Positions 1-8,005 of a stretch of DNA of 64,000 nt are shown here, piece by piece. Both the position numbers and the translations under genes were made by a program. The notes below the pieces were generated by a model. The model saw nothing but the letters and a program-made list of their open reading frames with translations, was not told the origin of the DNA and ran no database searches. Origin of the DNA: Algibacter mikhailovii (GTDB taxonomy: Bacteria; Bacteroidota; Bacteroidia; Flavobacteriales; Flavobacteriaceae); assembly GCF_014651495.1 (NCBI RefSeq), contig NZ_BMWZ01000003.1:527054-591053 (forward strand), in the 5' to 3' direction. Within the stretch, counting starts at the first letter, position 1. Every line of letters begins with the position of its first letter.

Positions 1-539
1 AAAGCTGTAACGGTCTTTATAATCTTCCATTTCCCCTTGGTTATTAGAATTAGCGCAAGAACAAACAAGAGATGATCAATCCCCAAAAGAATATGCTCTA
101 CGCCCAATATGGTATAGGTTTTTATAACCTCTGAAGTTGAGTACTGCCCCGGTATAACCTCAGAATCTTTATCTGGCTGAAGCATAAAGGTCACTTTCTC
201 ACCATTCAAATAACTAATATTAACTAACACATCAATAAGAGTTCTATTGAGTCCATTAATCCTTAATATGCTACCTTGAAGAAGTTCATCTGACGACAAC
301 TTATAACTATAAATAACAGACCCTGGAATTTGATTGGGCGCATTCAACACTTCCATCTGGATGAAAGGTGCAAAAACAGGAGTTATTTTTGGTACGCCAT
401 CACCCATACTAGGTACTTTCCAGAACACATTATAGCTAGACTCATTGGTTTGCACTATTTGCAAAAATGCAGGTCGAATTTCATGTGACCACCCATGAAA
501 AGTGAAAACAATAAACAGCAAGGTTAGGAGCTTTTTCAT
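1..539 (-). CDS. HupE/UreJ-like membrane protein, N-terminal part (cut by window edge)
   Basis: The reading frame starts with ATG at 539 and runs off the left edge without a stop, giving about 179 residues. It begins with a signal peptide (MKKLLTLLFIVFTFHGWSH), followed by an extracytoplasmic beta-rich stretch. The visible end contains the segment VEHILLGIDHLLFVLALILI, which is typical of the HupE/UreJ_2 family, where the histidine-rich GIDH motif opens the membrane domain. The family is generally linked to nickel or other metal transport, but this secreted-domain branch has no established substrate. The start codon lies 3 bases beyond the stop of the prolyl isomerase gene, so the two are almost certainly co-transcribed. 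The family call is fairly secure; the transported substrate is unknown. Confidence 0.8.
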   Translation of the reverse strand, partial: MKKLLTLLFIVFTFHGWSHEIRPAFLQIVQTNESSYNVFWKVPSMGDGVPKITPVFAPFIQMEVLNAPNQIPGSVIYSYKLSSDELLQGSILRINGLNRTLIDVLVNISYLNGEKVTFMLQPDKDSEVIPGQYSTSEVIKTYTILGVEHILLGIDHLLFVLALILITKGKWKIIKTVTA

Positions 540-542
540 AAT

Positions 543-1421
543 CTACTGGTTTATTTCTTCCTGTAAATAATCTACAAACTTTGGGTCAAAATCTTCAGAT
601 TTTATATCAATTTGAATATCATATTGCTTCTTTAATTCTTGATATATATTTTCATCAAGTTCCTTCTGGTAATCATATTCAAAATCTCTTTTAACGGCCT
701 TTTTAATATCCGCTAATTCTGGAAGCCTTGGTTCTATGCGTTCTGTAATATAAACCAAATGCTCTCCAAAACCAGAAGTTACAGGACCTACCCATTTATT
801 AAGCTCTTGATTCACGAGCATTTCTGGAAACCTCCCCCCAAATTTAAGAGCTACCTCAGTCGCATTTATAGTTCTAAAATGGTAGGCAAATGGTAAGTCA
901 TCGCCTCTAGATTTCATTTCATCAATTGTAGCATTTGAAAACTGCTTTAAGACATCTAAAGCATCTTTTTGATGGTTTTCTCTATTATCTGGACTAAATA
1001 TGATTTGATAAAAGGAGTATGTATAAGGTGTTAAATATTTATCTTGATGTTCTTTCAAATATTCATTTAAATCTTCGTCTGTTGGCTTCATGATAGAAGC
1101 AATATCGTTTGACAAAAATTGCATTTTTTGAGCCAGTCTTCTTTTAATGATTTCATCATTATGATCTAAATTCATCTTCAAAGCCTCTTGATAAAAGACT
1201 TCTTGTTTAACATTTAAATTAATTAACTTTTTCAGCTCTTGCTCTGTTGGTTGCCTTTTCCATTGCATTTCCCAAGTAGAGATAAGGTTACTAACGTCAA
1301 AATCATTGATAACAATAGTGTTTTTTGAATCTTCCTTTTGATTCACTAAACCGTATAAAATAAACAAACCAAATCCTATACATATAAAATGTAAAAAAGG
1401 CTCTCTAAGTATTTTCTTCAT
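543..1421 (-). CDS. Parvulin-type peptidyl-prolyl cis-trans isomerase, membrane anchored
   Basis: This 292-residue protein has one N-terminal membrane anchor (about residues 10-25, LHFICIGFGLFILYGLV) and then a periplasmic part. Residues about 130-245 resemble a PpiC/rotamase domain, including YSFYQIIFSP and a VGPVTSGFGEHLVYITER segment that matches the end of parvulin domains. It should act on proline peptide bonds of exported proteins, perhaps as a dedicated chaperone for its neighbours. It lies between a ferric-reductase-like gene (2-base gap) and a HupE-like gene (3-base gap), so a three-gene operon is likely. I see parvulin homology clearly; the client protein is inference. Confidence 0.82.
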   Translation of the reverse strand: MKKILREPFLHFICIGFGLFILYGLVNQKEDSKNTIVINDFDVSNLISTWEMQWKRQPTEQELKKLINLNVKQEVFYQEALKMNLDHNDEIIKRRLAQKMQFLSNDIASIMKPTDEDLNEYLKEHQDKYLTPYTYSFYQIIFSPDNRENHQKDALDVLKQFSNATIDEMKSRGDDLPFAYHFRTINATEVALKFGGRFPEMLVNQELNKWVGPVTSGFGEHLVYITERIEPRLPELADIKKAVKRDFEYDYQKELDENIYQELKKQYDIQIDIKSEDFDPKFVDYLQEEINQ

Positions 1422-1423
1422 AA

Positions 1424-2059
1424 TTATTTTCGACCAATCAAATTTATAATATAACCCATAGTAAAAATTGTAAATGCCACCAAACTAATAGGAGGTAAAC
1501 CGCCCCATTCAGACGGGTTTAACCACCCCCTGAAACCCATGAAAAACAAATGTAACAATGAAAACAGCATGGCTAGTAATAAAAACCTACGGGACGTTAT
1601 AGCTTCAATAAAGACCTTATCATCCCTTAAATTTGTTTTAAACGCCAAATTATAAGCCCAAAGTATAACAAAAGATATAATACCACCTAGCATGCTTAAA
1701 CCAGCATACAACGTGAGACTCCCGTTTTCCTCAAAGAATCTAGCAAAAATTTCAGGTTTAAAAATCATAAAACTCATTAAGGCATGAATGAGTACAAATA
1801 AAAATCCAGTCATTCCTAAAGCTTGCCTAGAATTCATCCAGCCTTCAGATACTTTTACCCCTAAATTATTAAGTGGCCCAATACTAAAATTGAAAGTAAT
1901 AAGAATAAACCCGGCAAGAGAAAACCCTTTATTGAGAATATAAAAAGGAAAATCTTTCCACGGTACATTGCCCAAAATATGATATCGCAAAACGGCATAG
2001 GCCAGCGATAAGACACTTATAATGGCTATAATTTTTCCAGCGTGATTTTTCTGAATCAT
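1424..2059 (-). CDS. Ferric-reductase-like transmembrane protein (possible haem binding)
   Basis: The 211-residue protein is almost entirely membrane segments, about six of them. Histidines lie inside helices (LIHALMSF near residue 92 and SLLHLFF near residue 170), as expected for haem ligands in the ferric-reductase-like/MsrQ-type membrane domain. No flavin or NAD domain follows, so it would need a partner to receive electrons. It is the first gene of a tight three-gene unit with the prolyl isomerase and the HupE-like protein. An electron-transfer role at the inner membrane is the best guess; an unrelated six-helix protein is possible. Confidence 0.6.
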   Translation of the reverse strand: MIQKNHAGKIIAIISVLSLAYAVLRYHILGNVPWKDFPFYILNKGFSLAGFILITFNFSIGPLNNLGVKVSEGWMNSRQALGMTGFLFVLIHALMSFMIFKPEIFARFFEENGSLTLYAGLSMLGGIISFVILWAYNLAFKTNLRDDKVFIEAITSRRFLLLAMLFSLLHLFFMGFRGWLNPSEWGGLPPISLVAFTIFTMGYIINLIGRK

Positions 2060-2248
2060 GAATATTAAAACAATATAAACGTAAATATATATTAATTAAT
2101 ACTACTATTTAAACCTTGAAGGTCTTAATAAGATTTACCACGGGCCAAATTTATTGTGGATTAACAACTTTTAGCACGTCTTTAAGCATGGCTCTTACCC
2201 TATCTTTTTTGGTAAACATTTTAAACTTCCGGAGCATTATAAAAAACA

Positions 2249-2284
2249 CTTTAAGAAGATTCAATTCCTTGATTCTTCTTAAAG
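2249..2284 (-). terminator. Strong hairpin terminator for the DUF3604 gene
   Basis: Two 16-base arms (CTTTAAGAAGATTCAA and TTGATTCTTCTTAAAG) pair with a single mismatch around a 4-base loop. On the minus strand the hairpin is followed at once by a run of T (six A on the plus strand at 2241-2246). It lies 35 bases after the stop of the DUF3604 gene and separates it from the ferric-reductase-like operon. Confidence 0.85.
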
Positions 2285-2319
2285 CGCTTCTTATTAGGCA
2301 AATCTGCTAATAGTCTATT

Positions 2320-4191
2320 TTATTTGGGTGAATACCAGATTGGTGACGTATATCCTCTTTCGGTTTGCGTTAATGGCACCTCTTTACTTAATTCAGCACC
2401 ATACCTTAACTTGTCATATAAAGTCCAACGTGGGGTTGGAATTTCTAATACTCGTACATAATAAAAGGCCTCTAAAGCAGGATCAAAATCTGGATCAACC
2501 CAGACAGCTTTCAACTCAGTAGCACCAATTGAATTATCCCAAGTAGCATCTTCCAAATTAACACTATTTCCAATAGAAGGCACTTTACCATTGGCATCGA
2601 CTATTCTATCGCCACTCCAAACAACGTCATAGACTTTTTCTTCTAAAGTTCCATCGGTATTTGACCAACCTTTTACAATTTGAATTCTATCTAAACTTCC
2701 ACTAATTGGATCCATTAGGGTGTGCACCATAAATGTTGGTGATTTTGATCCAGCATTGTTTAAATCACCGCCCATAGGAACTCCTTTTTCATAACCGGCC
2801 TCAACTAAATTGGCCAAATCATTATCCTCATAATCCCAACCACCAAAAAAACGAATTTGCATTCTTGAACCAGTAGTACCATAAGTTTCTTTTCTTTCCA
2901 TGGCATCCCAAATAGAGGCTCTAGTATTCTCTTGCGCCCATACAGCAGCATATCCTGATGCCACTGTTTGCCATGTATATATCGTAGCTTTTTCTGCTTT
3001 CACAAAAGGATGATCCCAACGTTCTTTTGAAGGTTCAACATTAGATGCTTTTCCAAAAAAGTTATCATCATCTGCTGTAGCCAAAGAAGTATGCGAATCA
3101 GTACTTCCTATCATACCAAATTTATAAGGATTAGTACCCATCGAAGCCTTATATTTTAATCCTATTTTCAATGCTGATCTGGCATACTCATGCTCCAACA
3201 TATCATCACTTTTTAAAGTACTCAAATCCAAATTACCAAAGTCCCAGTTTTCATAATCAGCAAACTCATCATTTGGTGATAAAAATGGATGTGCTTCACC
3301 ATCACCTTTTATTTGAGTAACTTCATACAAAGGTTCCCATTTCGCTCTTTTTTTCAAATAAGCCTCATCAAACTCCTTTCCAGAAATAGTTTCTTCCATA
3401 AACATCATACCATTAGATAGGTTTCCATTATGCGGAATAGCCAATACTTTCCCACCAGTACGCTCCTCATAAGAAGCTAAATTCTCCCATAATTTTTCAG
3501 GATCAGAACTATCTTCATTGGTATACGGCAATTGCGTTATGGCTTTATCTCCATTATCCCTGTAGATCACATTTCTATGTAGGTTATTTCCTTTAATTAG
3601 GGAAGTCCATTCATAACCAATAAAGGCTGTAAATTTACCAGGCTCGTTATACTCTTCAGCCTTAGCCACAATATCCTCCCAAACCGGTTTCATAATATTG
3701 GGGTCATTTGTTTTAAATGAAAAATTCCCCTGACTAAAATTAAAAATAATATCTAATGCCATTTCACTATTCTTTCCTTCATCATAAAGCTTTCTCCATC
3801 TCGGATACTCGTCCAATTTTACCGCCCACTCCTCTTTATTAACGATAGCTGGAAATAATCCCATTCCATCAGAGTGATCTGCAATAACTAAAAAATCCAG
3901 AGGCCTATCTAACTTAGTTTTTAACCCTGTTGAAGACACCACTTCTTCGCCTCGGGCAAATCTATAGGCTTCGTCCATCCCAATACGATTTCCAAATGCA
4001 CCTGCATCCATAGATAAATCTGTATGTAAATGGGTATCTCCCCAAAATACTTGCGTTGGATTCGTGTCACTACTAGGCGCTGCCTCTGTACTTAAATCTG
4101 ATTCATTAACCACTGATTTAGTGCTTGTTGCCTTATCATTTTTACACGCCATAAAAACGAAGAATAACAATAGAAAGGATAGTTTTTTCAT
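2320..4191 (-). CDS. DUF3604 lipoprotein (PHP-like predicted metalloenzyme)
   Basis: The chosen ATG at 4191 gives 623 residues with a lipoprotein signal (LLLFFVFMAC, Cys at about 16). A longer reading to 4251 has no reason to be used because the signal peptide begins at 4191. The mature protein opens with VFWGDTHLHTDLSMDAGAFG and continues with FLVIADHSDGMG, the histidine and aspartate motifs of the DUF3604 family, which resembles PHP-type metal-dependent hydrolases. Further family features are IPHNGNLSNG and GSTDSHTS. The substrate is not known. It should be anchored in a membrane facing the periplasm or surface. It is followed by its own terminator, so it is transcribed separately from the HupE-like operon next door. 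Confidence 0.85.
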   Translation of the reverse strand: MKKLSFLLLFFVFMACKNDKATSTKSVVNESDLSTEAAPSSDTNPTQVFWGDTHLHTDLSMDAGAFGNRIGMDEAYRFARGEEVVSSTGLKTKLDRPLDFLVIADHSDGMGLFPAIVNKEEWAVKLDEYPRWRKLYDEGKNSEMALDIIFNFSQGNFSFKTNDPNIMKPVWEDIVAKAEEYNEPGKFTAFIGYEWTSLIKGNNLHRNVIYRDNGDKAITQLPYTNEDSSDPEKLWENLASYEERTGGKVLAIPHNGNLSNGMMFMEETISGKEFDEAYLKKRAKWEPLYEVTQIKGDGEAHPFLSPNDEFADYENWDFGNLDLSTLKSDDMLEHEYARSALKIGLKYKASMGTNPYKFGMIGSTDSHTSLATADDDNFFGKASNVEPSKERWDHPFVKAEKATIYTWQTVASGYAAVWAQENTRASIWDAMERKETYGTTGSRMQIRFFGGWDYEDNDLANLVEAGYEKGVPMGGDLNNAGSKSPTFMVHTLMDPISGSLDRIQIVKGWSNTDGTLEEKVYDVVWSGDRIVDANGKVPSIGNSVNLEDATWDNSIGATELKAVWVDPDFDPALEAFYYVRVLEIPTPRWTLYDKLRYGAELSKEVPLTQTERGYTSPIWYSPK

Positions 4192-4339
4192 AATAAAAGT
4201 TGTAAAAAATATTTTAAGTTGTAATTTACAAAAAAAAGCTATCCTAAACACCTCAAATTCGTTGAAATTTATTACAGATATAAGCTTTTACTTTGTAAGT
4301 ATTAGCTCCTTTGAGCAACAAATAAAACGGTAATACTTC

Positions 4340-5737
4340 ATGCTTTTTATGCCTAATTTTATTAAACAAAACAAAACGGCCACACTTCTAATTCTTTCCA
4401 GTTTAATAGCCTATTGGGTATTTGCCTATGATTTAATTAGAGTAGACTATTTTAAATTAGTCGGGCTTTACACTGTACTATTTTTACTTTTTTACAAACT
4501 CTTATCAACCTTTAAAACTAACGTAGTTGTATTAACATATTTAGCATTTATTTTTAGAGCCATTTTCGTTCTAGCCATACCAAATCTTTCGCAAGATTTT
4601 TATCGTTTTATATGGGATGGGCGCATGATTTTAGCCGAAATAAACCCATTTCTCTACACGGTTGAATCTTTTATAACTTCAGGACAATACCCGGTTGCCG
4701 AAGCATTAGAACTCAGGCAAGGGATGGGTGCATTAAATGCGAGTCACTTTTCTAATTATCCGCCAATAAATCAGCTTTGCTTTTTAATTGCAGCTTTATT
4801 TTCAAGCAAAAGTATTTTGGGATCTGTGGTTGTTATTCGCCTCATCATTATTGCGGCTGATTTTGGAACATTATACTTTGGAAAAAAGCTTTTAAATAAA
4901 CTTGATATCCCTACCCACAATATATTTTGGTACATACTCAACCCCTTCATTATTATAGAACTTACAGGCAACCTTCATTTTGAAGGTGTTATGATTTTCT
5001 TTTTGATTTTGAGTTTGTATTTACTGTATAACAACCAATGGAAATGGGCTGGAATAGCCATGGCAGCATCCATTTCAGTAAAGCTCATTCCGTTAATTTT
5101 TTTACCTCTATTTTTTCAATGGTTTACAAAACAGGATAACGACAATAACATCAATGATACTAATACTACTAAGCTAGCAAGGCTCATTGGGTTTTATGCC
5201 ATAGTTTTAACTACCGTTATCCTACTCTTTTTGCCGTTTTATTCCGCCGAATTGATAACAAATTATTCAAAAACCGTGGCACTATGGTTTCAAAAATTTG
5301 AATTTAATGCTAGCTTGTATTACGTGGCACGAAGCATTGGCTACTTATTTAGAGGATACAACGAAATAGCCATCATTGGAAAAATCACTCCTGTCTTAGT
5401 TATCCTATTTATTTTAAGTCTGACGTTCTTTAGAAAAAACCTAAGCATGAAGCAGCTCATTACTGCAATGTTAATGGCATTATCGATATATTTCTTCACT
5501 GCGACTACCATCCATCCGTGGTACATAGCTACCTTGCTAATCTTGTCAGTATTCACAAAATATAAATACCCTTTAGTATGGAGTTTTGTCATAATATTGA
5601 GCTACTTGGCATATATCAATTTAAACAAAGCTGACAAGTCTGAAAACTTATGGATTATTGCCCTAGAATATATTATAGTCTATGCAGTATTTATATGGGA
5701 AGTGTTCATAAAAAAAGCTTCCAAATTGGAAGCTTAA
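4340..5737 (+). CDS. GT-C-type integral membrane glycosyltransferase (mannosyltransferase-like)
   Basis: This 465-residue protein has ten or more membrane segments. The first large loop carries SQDFYRFIWDGRMI, which fits the acidic catalytic loop of GT-C glycosyltransferases that use polyprenyl-phosphate sugars (GT87 and mannosyltransferase relatives). Other typical pieces are NYPPINQ and ISVKLIPLIFLPLFF. The enzyme would add a sugar on the outer face of the inner membrane; donor and acceptor cannot be read from sequence. The start may be ATG 4340 or ATG 4349. It is transcribed away from the DUF3604 gene and ends in a palindromic terminator that overlaps its stop codon. Confidence 0.75.
   Translation: MLFMPNFIKQNKTATLLILSSLIAYWVFAYDLIRVDYFKLVGLYTVLFLLFYKLLSTFKTNVVVLTYLAFIFRAIFVLAIPNLSQDFYRFIWDGRMILAEINPFLYTVESFITSGQYPVAEALELRQGMGALNASHFSNYPPINQLCFLIAALFSSKSILGSVVVIRLIIIAADFGTLYFGKKLLNKLDIPTHNIFWYILNPFIIIELTGNLHFEGVMIFFLILSLYLLYNNQWKWAGIAMAASISVKLIPLIFLPLFFQWFTKQDNDNNINDTNTTKLARLIGFYAIVLTTVILLFLPFYSAELITNYSKTVALWFQKFEFNASLYYVARSIGYLFRGYNEIAIIGKITPVLVILFILSLTFFRKNLSMKQLITAMLMALSIYFFTATTIHPWYIATLLILSVFTKYKYPLVWSFVIILSYLAYINLNKADKSENLWIIALEYIIVYAVFIWEVFIKKASKLEA
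5715..5735. terminator. Bidirectional terminator overlapping the stop codon of the glycosyltransferase gene
   Basis: The perfect inverted repeat AAGCTTCCAA / TTGGAAGCTT has a one-base centre. It is preceded by A-rich and followed by T-rich sequence, so it can work in both directions. It includes the last codons of the plus-strand gene and lies between two convergent genes. Confidence 0.75.
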
Positions 5738-5760
5738 TTTTATACTTTTAAGATATATTT

Positions 5761-6126
5761 CTAACTTTTTTCTAAATCTGTGATGGTATGTTTGTCATCC
5801 TGAGTATCCTCTGTAAAGTTATCATCTTTATTAAAAGTGATTTTAAAAAGACTGCCTTTTAATGCGTCTGATTTAAGATCATATTTTTTAAGAGCTGCCG
5901 GTTCAATATGATGAAATGTGAAGGATACAATAGCTCCATTTTTAGCTTTTTTCTCAAAAGCATACCCATCGTCTTTCATCCCGATATAAGTGGCATATAC
6001 AATTAATCCATTCTGATATTTAACAGACTTACTAACTGAATCTACGTGTTCCTTAACTTTAAAACTTGAAAAGGTTAAAAGTGATAGTCCTAATACACCG
6101 ATTATAAATAGTTTCTTTTTGTTCAT
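5761..6126 (-). CDS. Small exported protein of unknown function
   Basis: The 121-residue product starts with a signal peptide or membrane anchor (KKKLFIIGVLGLSLLTFSSF). The rest is a small, lysine- and aspartate-rich domain with alternating hydrophobic residues (GLIVYATYIG, GAIVSFTFHHI), suggesting a beta structure. I do not recognise a family. It converges on the glycosyltransferase gene and shares the bidirectional terminator. A stretch of about 320 bases without a gene lies upstream, so it is probably transcribed alone. Confidence 0.6.
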   Translation of the reverse strand: MNKKKLFIIGVLGLSLLTFSSFKVKEHVDSVSKSVKYQNGLIVYATYIGMKDDGYAFEKKAKNGAIVSFTFHHIEPAALKKYDLKSDALKGSLFKITFNKDDNFTEDTQDDKHTITDLEKS

Positions 6127-6449
6127 GTCATTGACGTTTAAATTAATTCATAGTATGTTTTCATTGGGTAATATTCAAAACCTGTCATTACTTGGGTTAC
6201 GAATATTTGAATATCTAAATATACAGATTAAAAATAAATCAGGTAAAAAAAAACTAGACCGTTAAAAAAAAGACGAAATACCTGCTTACAAATTATTCAG
6301 GTTAACCCTTTGGGACTCAATCTTGCAAGTCTATTACCAAGTGGATTCCAAAATATGACTCAATTTATAGTCCCTCGTTATTTAATTCATACAACGTAAT
6401 AACCGTTTCCGTAGAACTTAAAAACAGTGCATATGAGATATAAATATTA
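6127..6449. other. 323-base gap without a recognised gene
   Basis: The stretch is AT-rich and should hold the promoter of the small exported protein and the 3' end of the acidic small-protein transcript. I see no convincing hairpin terminator, RNA gene or open reading frame. Confidence 0.5.
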
Positions 6450-6758
6450 TCAATTATTATTTTCAGGGTTTTCTGGATTTATTTCCTGATTAATATCTTC
6501 ATTTAAACTATCAAAACTTTCCACATCATAGTTCTTCATAGTCAATGCCAGTTTTGAACTTACCTTAACCAAATACATGGTATCTAAGGTAGTAACCTCT
6601 ACAGCTTCAATGATTTCATCGTGATGATTTCTAAACGTTATAATCTGACTTTCATCATAGCCATCTGGATACCGTTTAACTAATAAATCCAAAATTTCTG
6701 GAGTCAACTTTCTAAAATCAACTATGACATGTTTTAAATTATTGTTTTTATTTTTCAT
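6450..6758 (-). CDS. Conserved-looking small acidic protein, function unknown
   Basis: The protein has 102 residues, no signal peptide and no membrane segment, so it is probably cytoplasmic. It begins KNNNLKHVIVDFRKLTPEIL and continues with ALTMKNYDVESFDSL before an acidic, Asn/Glu-rich tail (EINPENPENNN). The regular spacing of hydrophobic residues suggests a small folded alpha/beta domain with a disordered tail. I have the impression that similar small proteins are common in Flavobacteriia, but I cannot name a family or function. It stands alone, with gaps of over 300 bases on both sides. Confidence 0.6.
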   Translation of the reverse strand: MKNKNNNLKHVIVDFRKLTPEILDLLVKRYPDGYDESQIITFRNHHDEIIEAVEVTTLDTMYLVKVSSKLALTMKNYDVESFDSLNEDINQEINPENPENNN

Positions 6759-7108
6759 AATTCAAAAGATTAAAATACTAAGAATTGACACAGCTATAAG
6801 ATACAAAAAAAATAAAAATAATTAACACTAACAATCTACATACCAACCCTTTAATGTCAATATACTCAATCAACAAAGAAGACCGACAATATTTAACTTT
6901 ATGTTAAAACAATTAAAATTTAATGCTAATTATACCGCAAATTAGGGCACTCTTAAAAGAAAGAGGTACGAAGTATACGTCAATTATGGAATTGAAAGAA
7001 AAACTAATCAGTATTGTTTTACTCCATGAGTATTAATAAATCCTGGTCTCAAAAGGCACACCAGCCTTAAGACCACAGACCGATTTAAGAAATAAATCTT
7101 AAAACCGT
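6759..7108. other. 350-base gap with two hairpins and one tiny reading frame
   Basis: The gap lies between the RluB-like gene and the small acidic protein. One hairpin spans 7045-7074 (GGTCT with AGACC, inner AAGG with CCTT). A second pairs TTTAAGA at 7084-7090 with TCTTAAA at 7097-7103. Both lie just past the stop of the RluB-like gene and may end its transcript, though neither has a proper T-tract. A 37-codon reading frame at 6923-7036 is listed separately. Confidence 0.4.
6923..7036 (+). CDS. Possible 37-residue open reading frame, or a gene remnant
   Basis: ATG at 6923 opens a 37-codon frame ending in TAA at 7036. The peptide includes IPQIRALLKERGTKYTSIME, which resembles the start of a Cro/C1-type helix-turn-helix protein but stops before a complete domain. 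It could be a small protein, a decayed regulator, or chance. I see no promoter or ribosome site that supports it. Confidence 0.2.
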   Translation: MLIIPQIRALLKERGTKYTSIMELKEKLISIVLLHEY

Positions 7109-7951
7109 TTAAAGCATTTTTAAAGTGTTTAATTCTTGCTCTGTTAAATGTTTCCAGTGCCCACGAGGAATATCTTTCTTGGTTAAGTGTCCAATGGCAA
7201 CACAGTCTAGGCTCAAAATATCATATTTAAAGTATTCAAAAATGGTTCTTATAATCGTATTGCCTGTGTTTTTAATTTTTAAACCAATTTCCTTTTTTGA
7301 AGCCCCGTCTATATAGCTTATTTCCTCTACTTCTACTAACTTACCTTCTACTTTAAAGCCGCCTTGAATCTTTTTTAAATCTTCTAGTTTTAAGTTTTTA
7401 TCCAACTCAATATGAAATAAACGCGGCACCCCATTTTTAGAATTTGTAAATTTATTTGACACGCTGTCATCATTAGTAAATAACAATAACCCTTTGGAAT
7501 TTCTCCCCAAACGACCAATAGGTTTTATACGCGATGACGTAGCGTTAGCCACTAAATCCATAACGGTTCTGCCCTTACCTTCACTTGTAGTCGTTGCAAA
7601 ACCTTTAGGCTTATTAAGCAACACATACGCTTTCTGTTCTGGTCTTATACTGGCCCCATCATATCTTACCTCATCAGTTAATTTTACTTTATATCCCATT
7701 TCGGTAATGACTTTCCCATTAACAGTAACCAATCCAATAGCTATATGTTCATCCGCTTCACGACGCGAGCAGATCCCTGAATTAGCAATAAACTTATTCA
7801 GTCTTATTTCATCAGGATTTCCTGATTTCTTAGGCGCTGAATTATTTTTATTGGTAGGTGTATTTCCTTTTGCATTTTTTACGAAACGCTTACTTCCACT
7901 ACCAAATCCTGTTGGCTTCCCTTTTCCTTTACCCCCTTTATGTTTGTTCAT
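7109..7951 (-). CDS. RluB/RsuA-family pseudouridine synthase homologue lacking the catalytic Asp
   Basis: The 280-residue protein has a basic, Gly/Lys-rich N-terminus (about 1-50), an S4 RNA-binding domain (RLNKFIANSGICSRREADEH, about 51-100) and a pseudouridine synthase fold (LLNKPKGFATT onward). The family's catalytic GRLD motif reads GRLG here (about residue 150), with the codon GGG where Asp is expected. The later basic motif, usually NRxVRRxFE, reads NTIIRTIFE, and the usual LxR reads LDC. It therefore probably binds RNA without making pseudouridine. It is the last gene of the tesB-to-rluB-like block, 54 bases after the nitrilase gene. Family membership is clear; loss of activity is inference from the missing residues. 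Confidence 0.85.
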   Translation of the reverse strand: MNKHKGGKGKGKPTGFGSGSKRFVKNAKGNTPTNKNNSAPKKSGNPDEIRLNKFIANSGICSRREADEHIAIGLVTVNGKVITEMGYKVKLTDEVRYDGASIRPEQKAYVLLNKPKGFATTTSEGKGRTVMDLVANATSSRIKPIGRLGRNSKGLLLFTNDDSVSNKFTNSKNGVPRLFHIELDKNLKLEDLKKIQGGFKVEGKLVEVEEISYIDGASKKEIGLKIKNTGNTIIRTIFEYFKYDILSLDCVAIGHLTKKDIPRGHWKHLTEQELNTLKML

Positions 7952-8005
7952 TACTTATAATTTTGTGCAAAGATAAATTTAAAATTATGATATACTGTTT
8001 AAGAA

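Noticed and set aside
2116..2310. 64-codon plus-strand frame
   Set aside because: It covers the strong terminator of the DUF3604 gene, has no family resemblance and lies in a non-coding gap.
4064..4333. 89-codon plus-strand frame
   Set aside because: It is antisense to the N-terminus of the DUF3604 lipoprotein gene and has no recognisable protein features.
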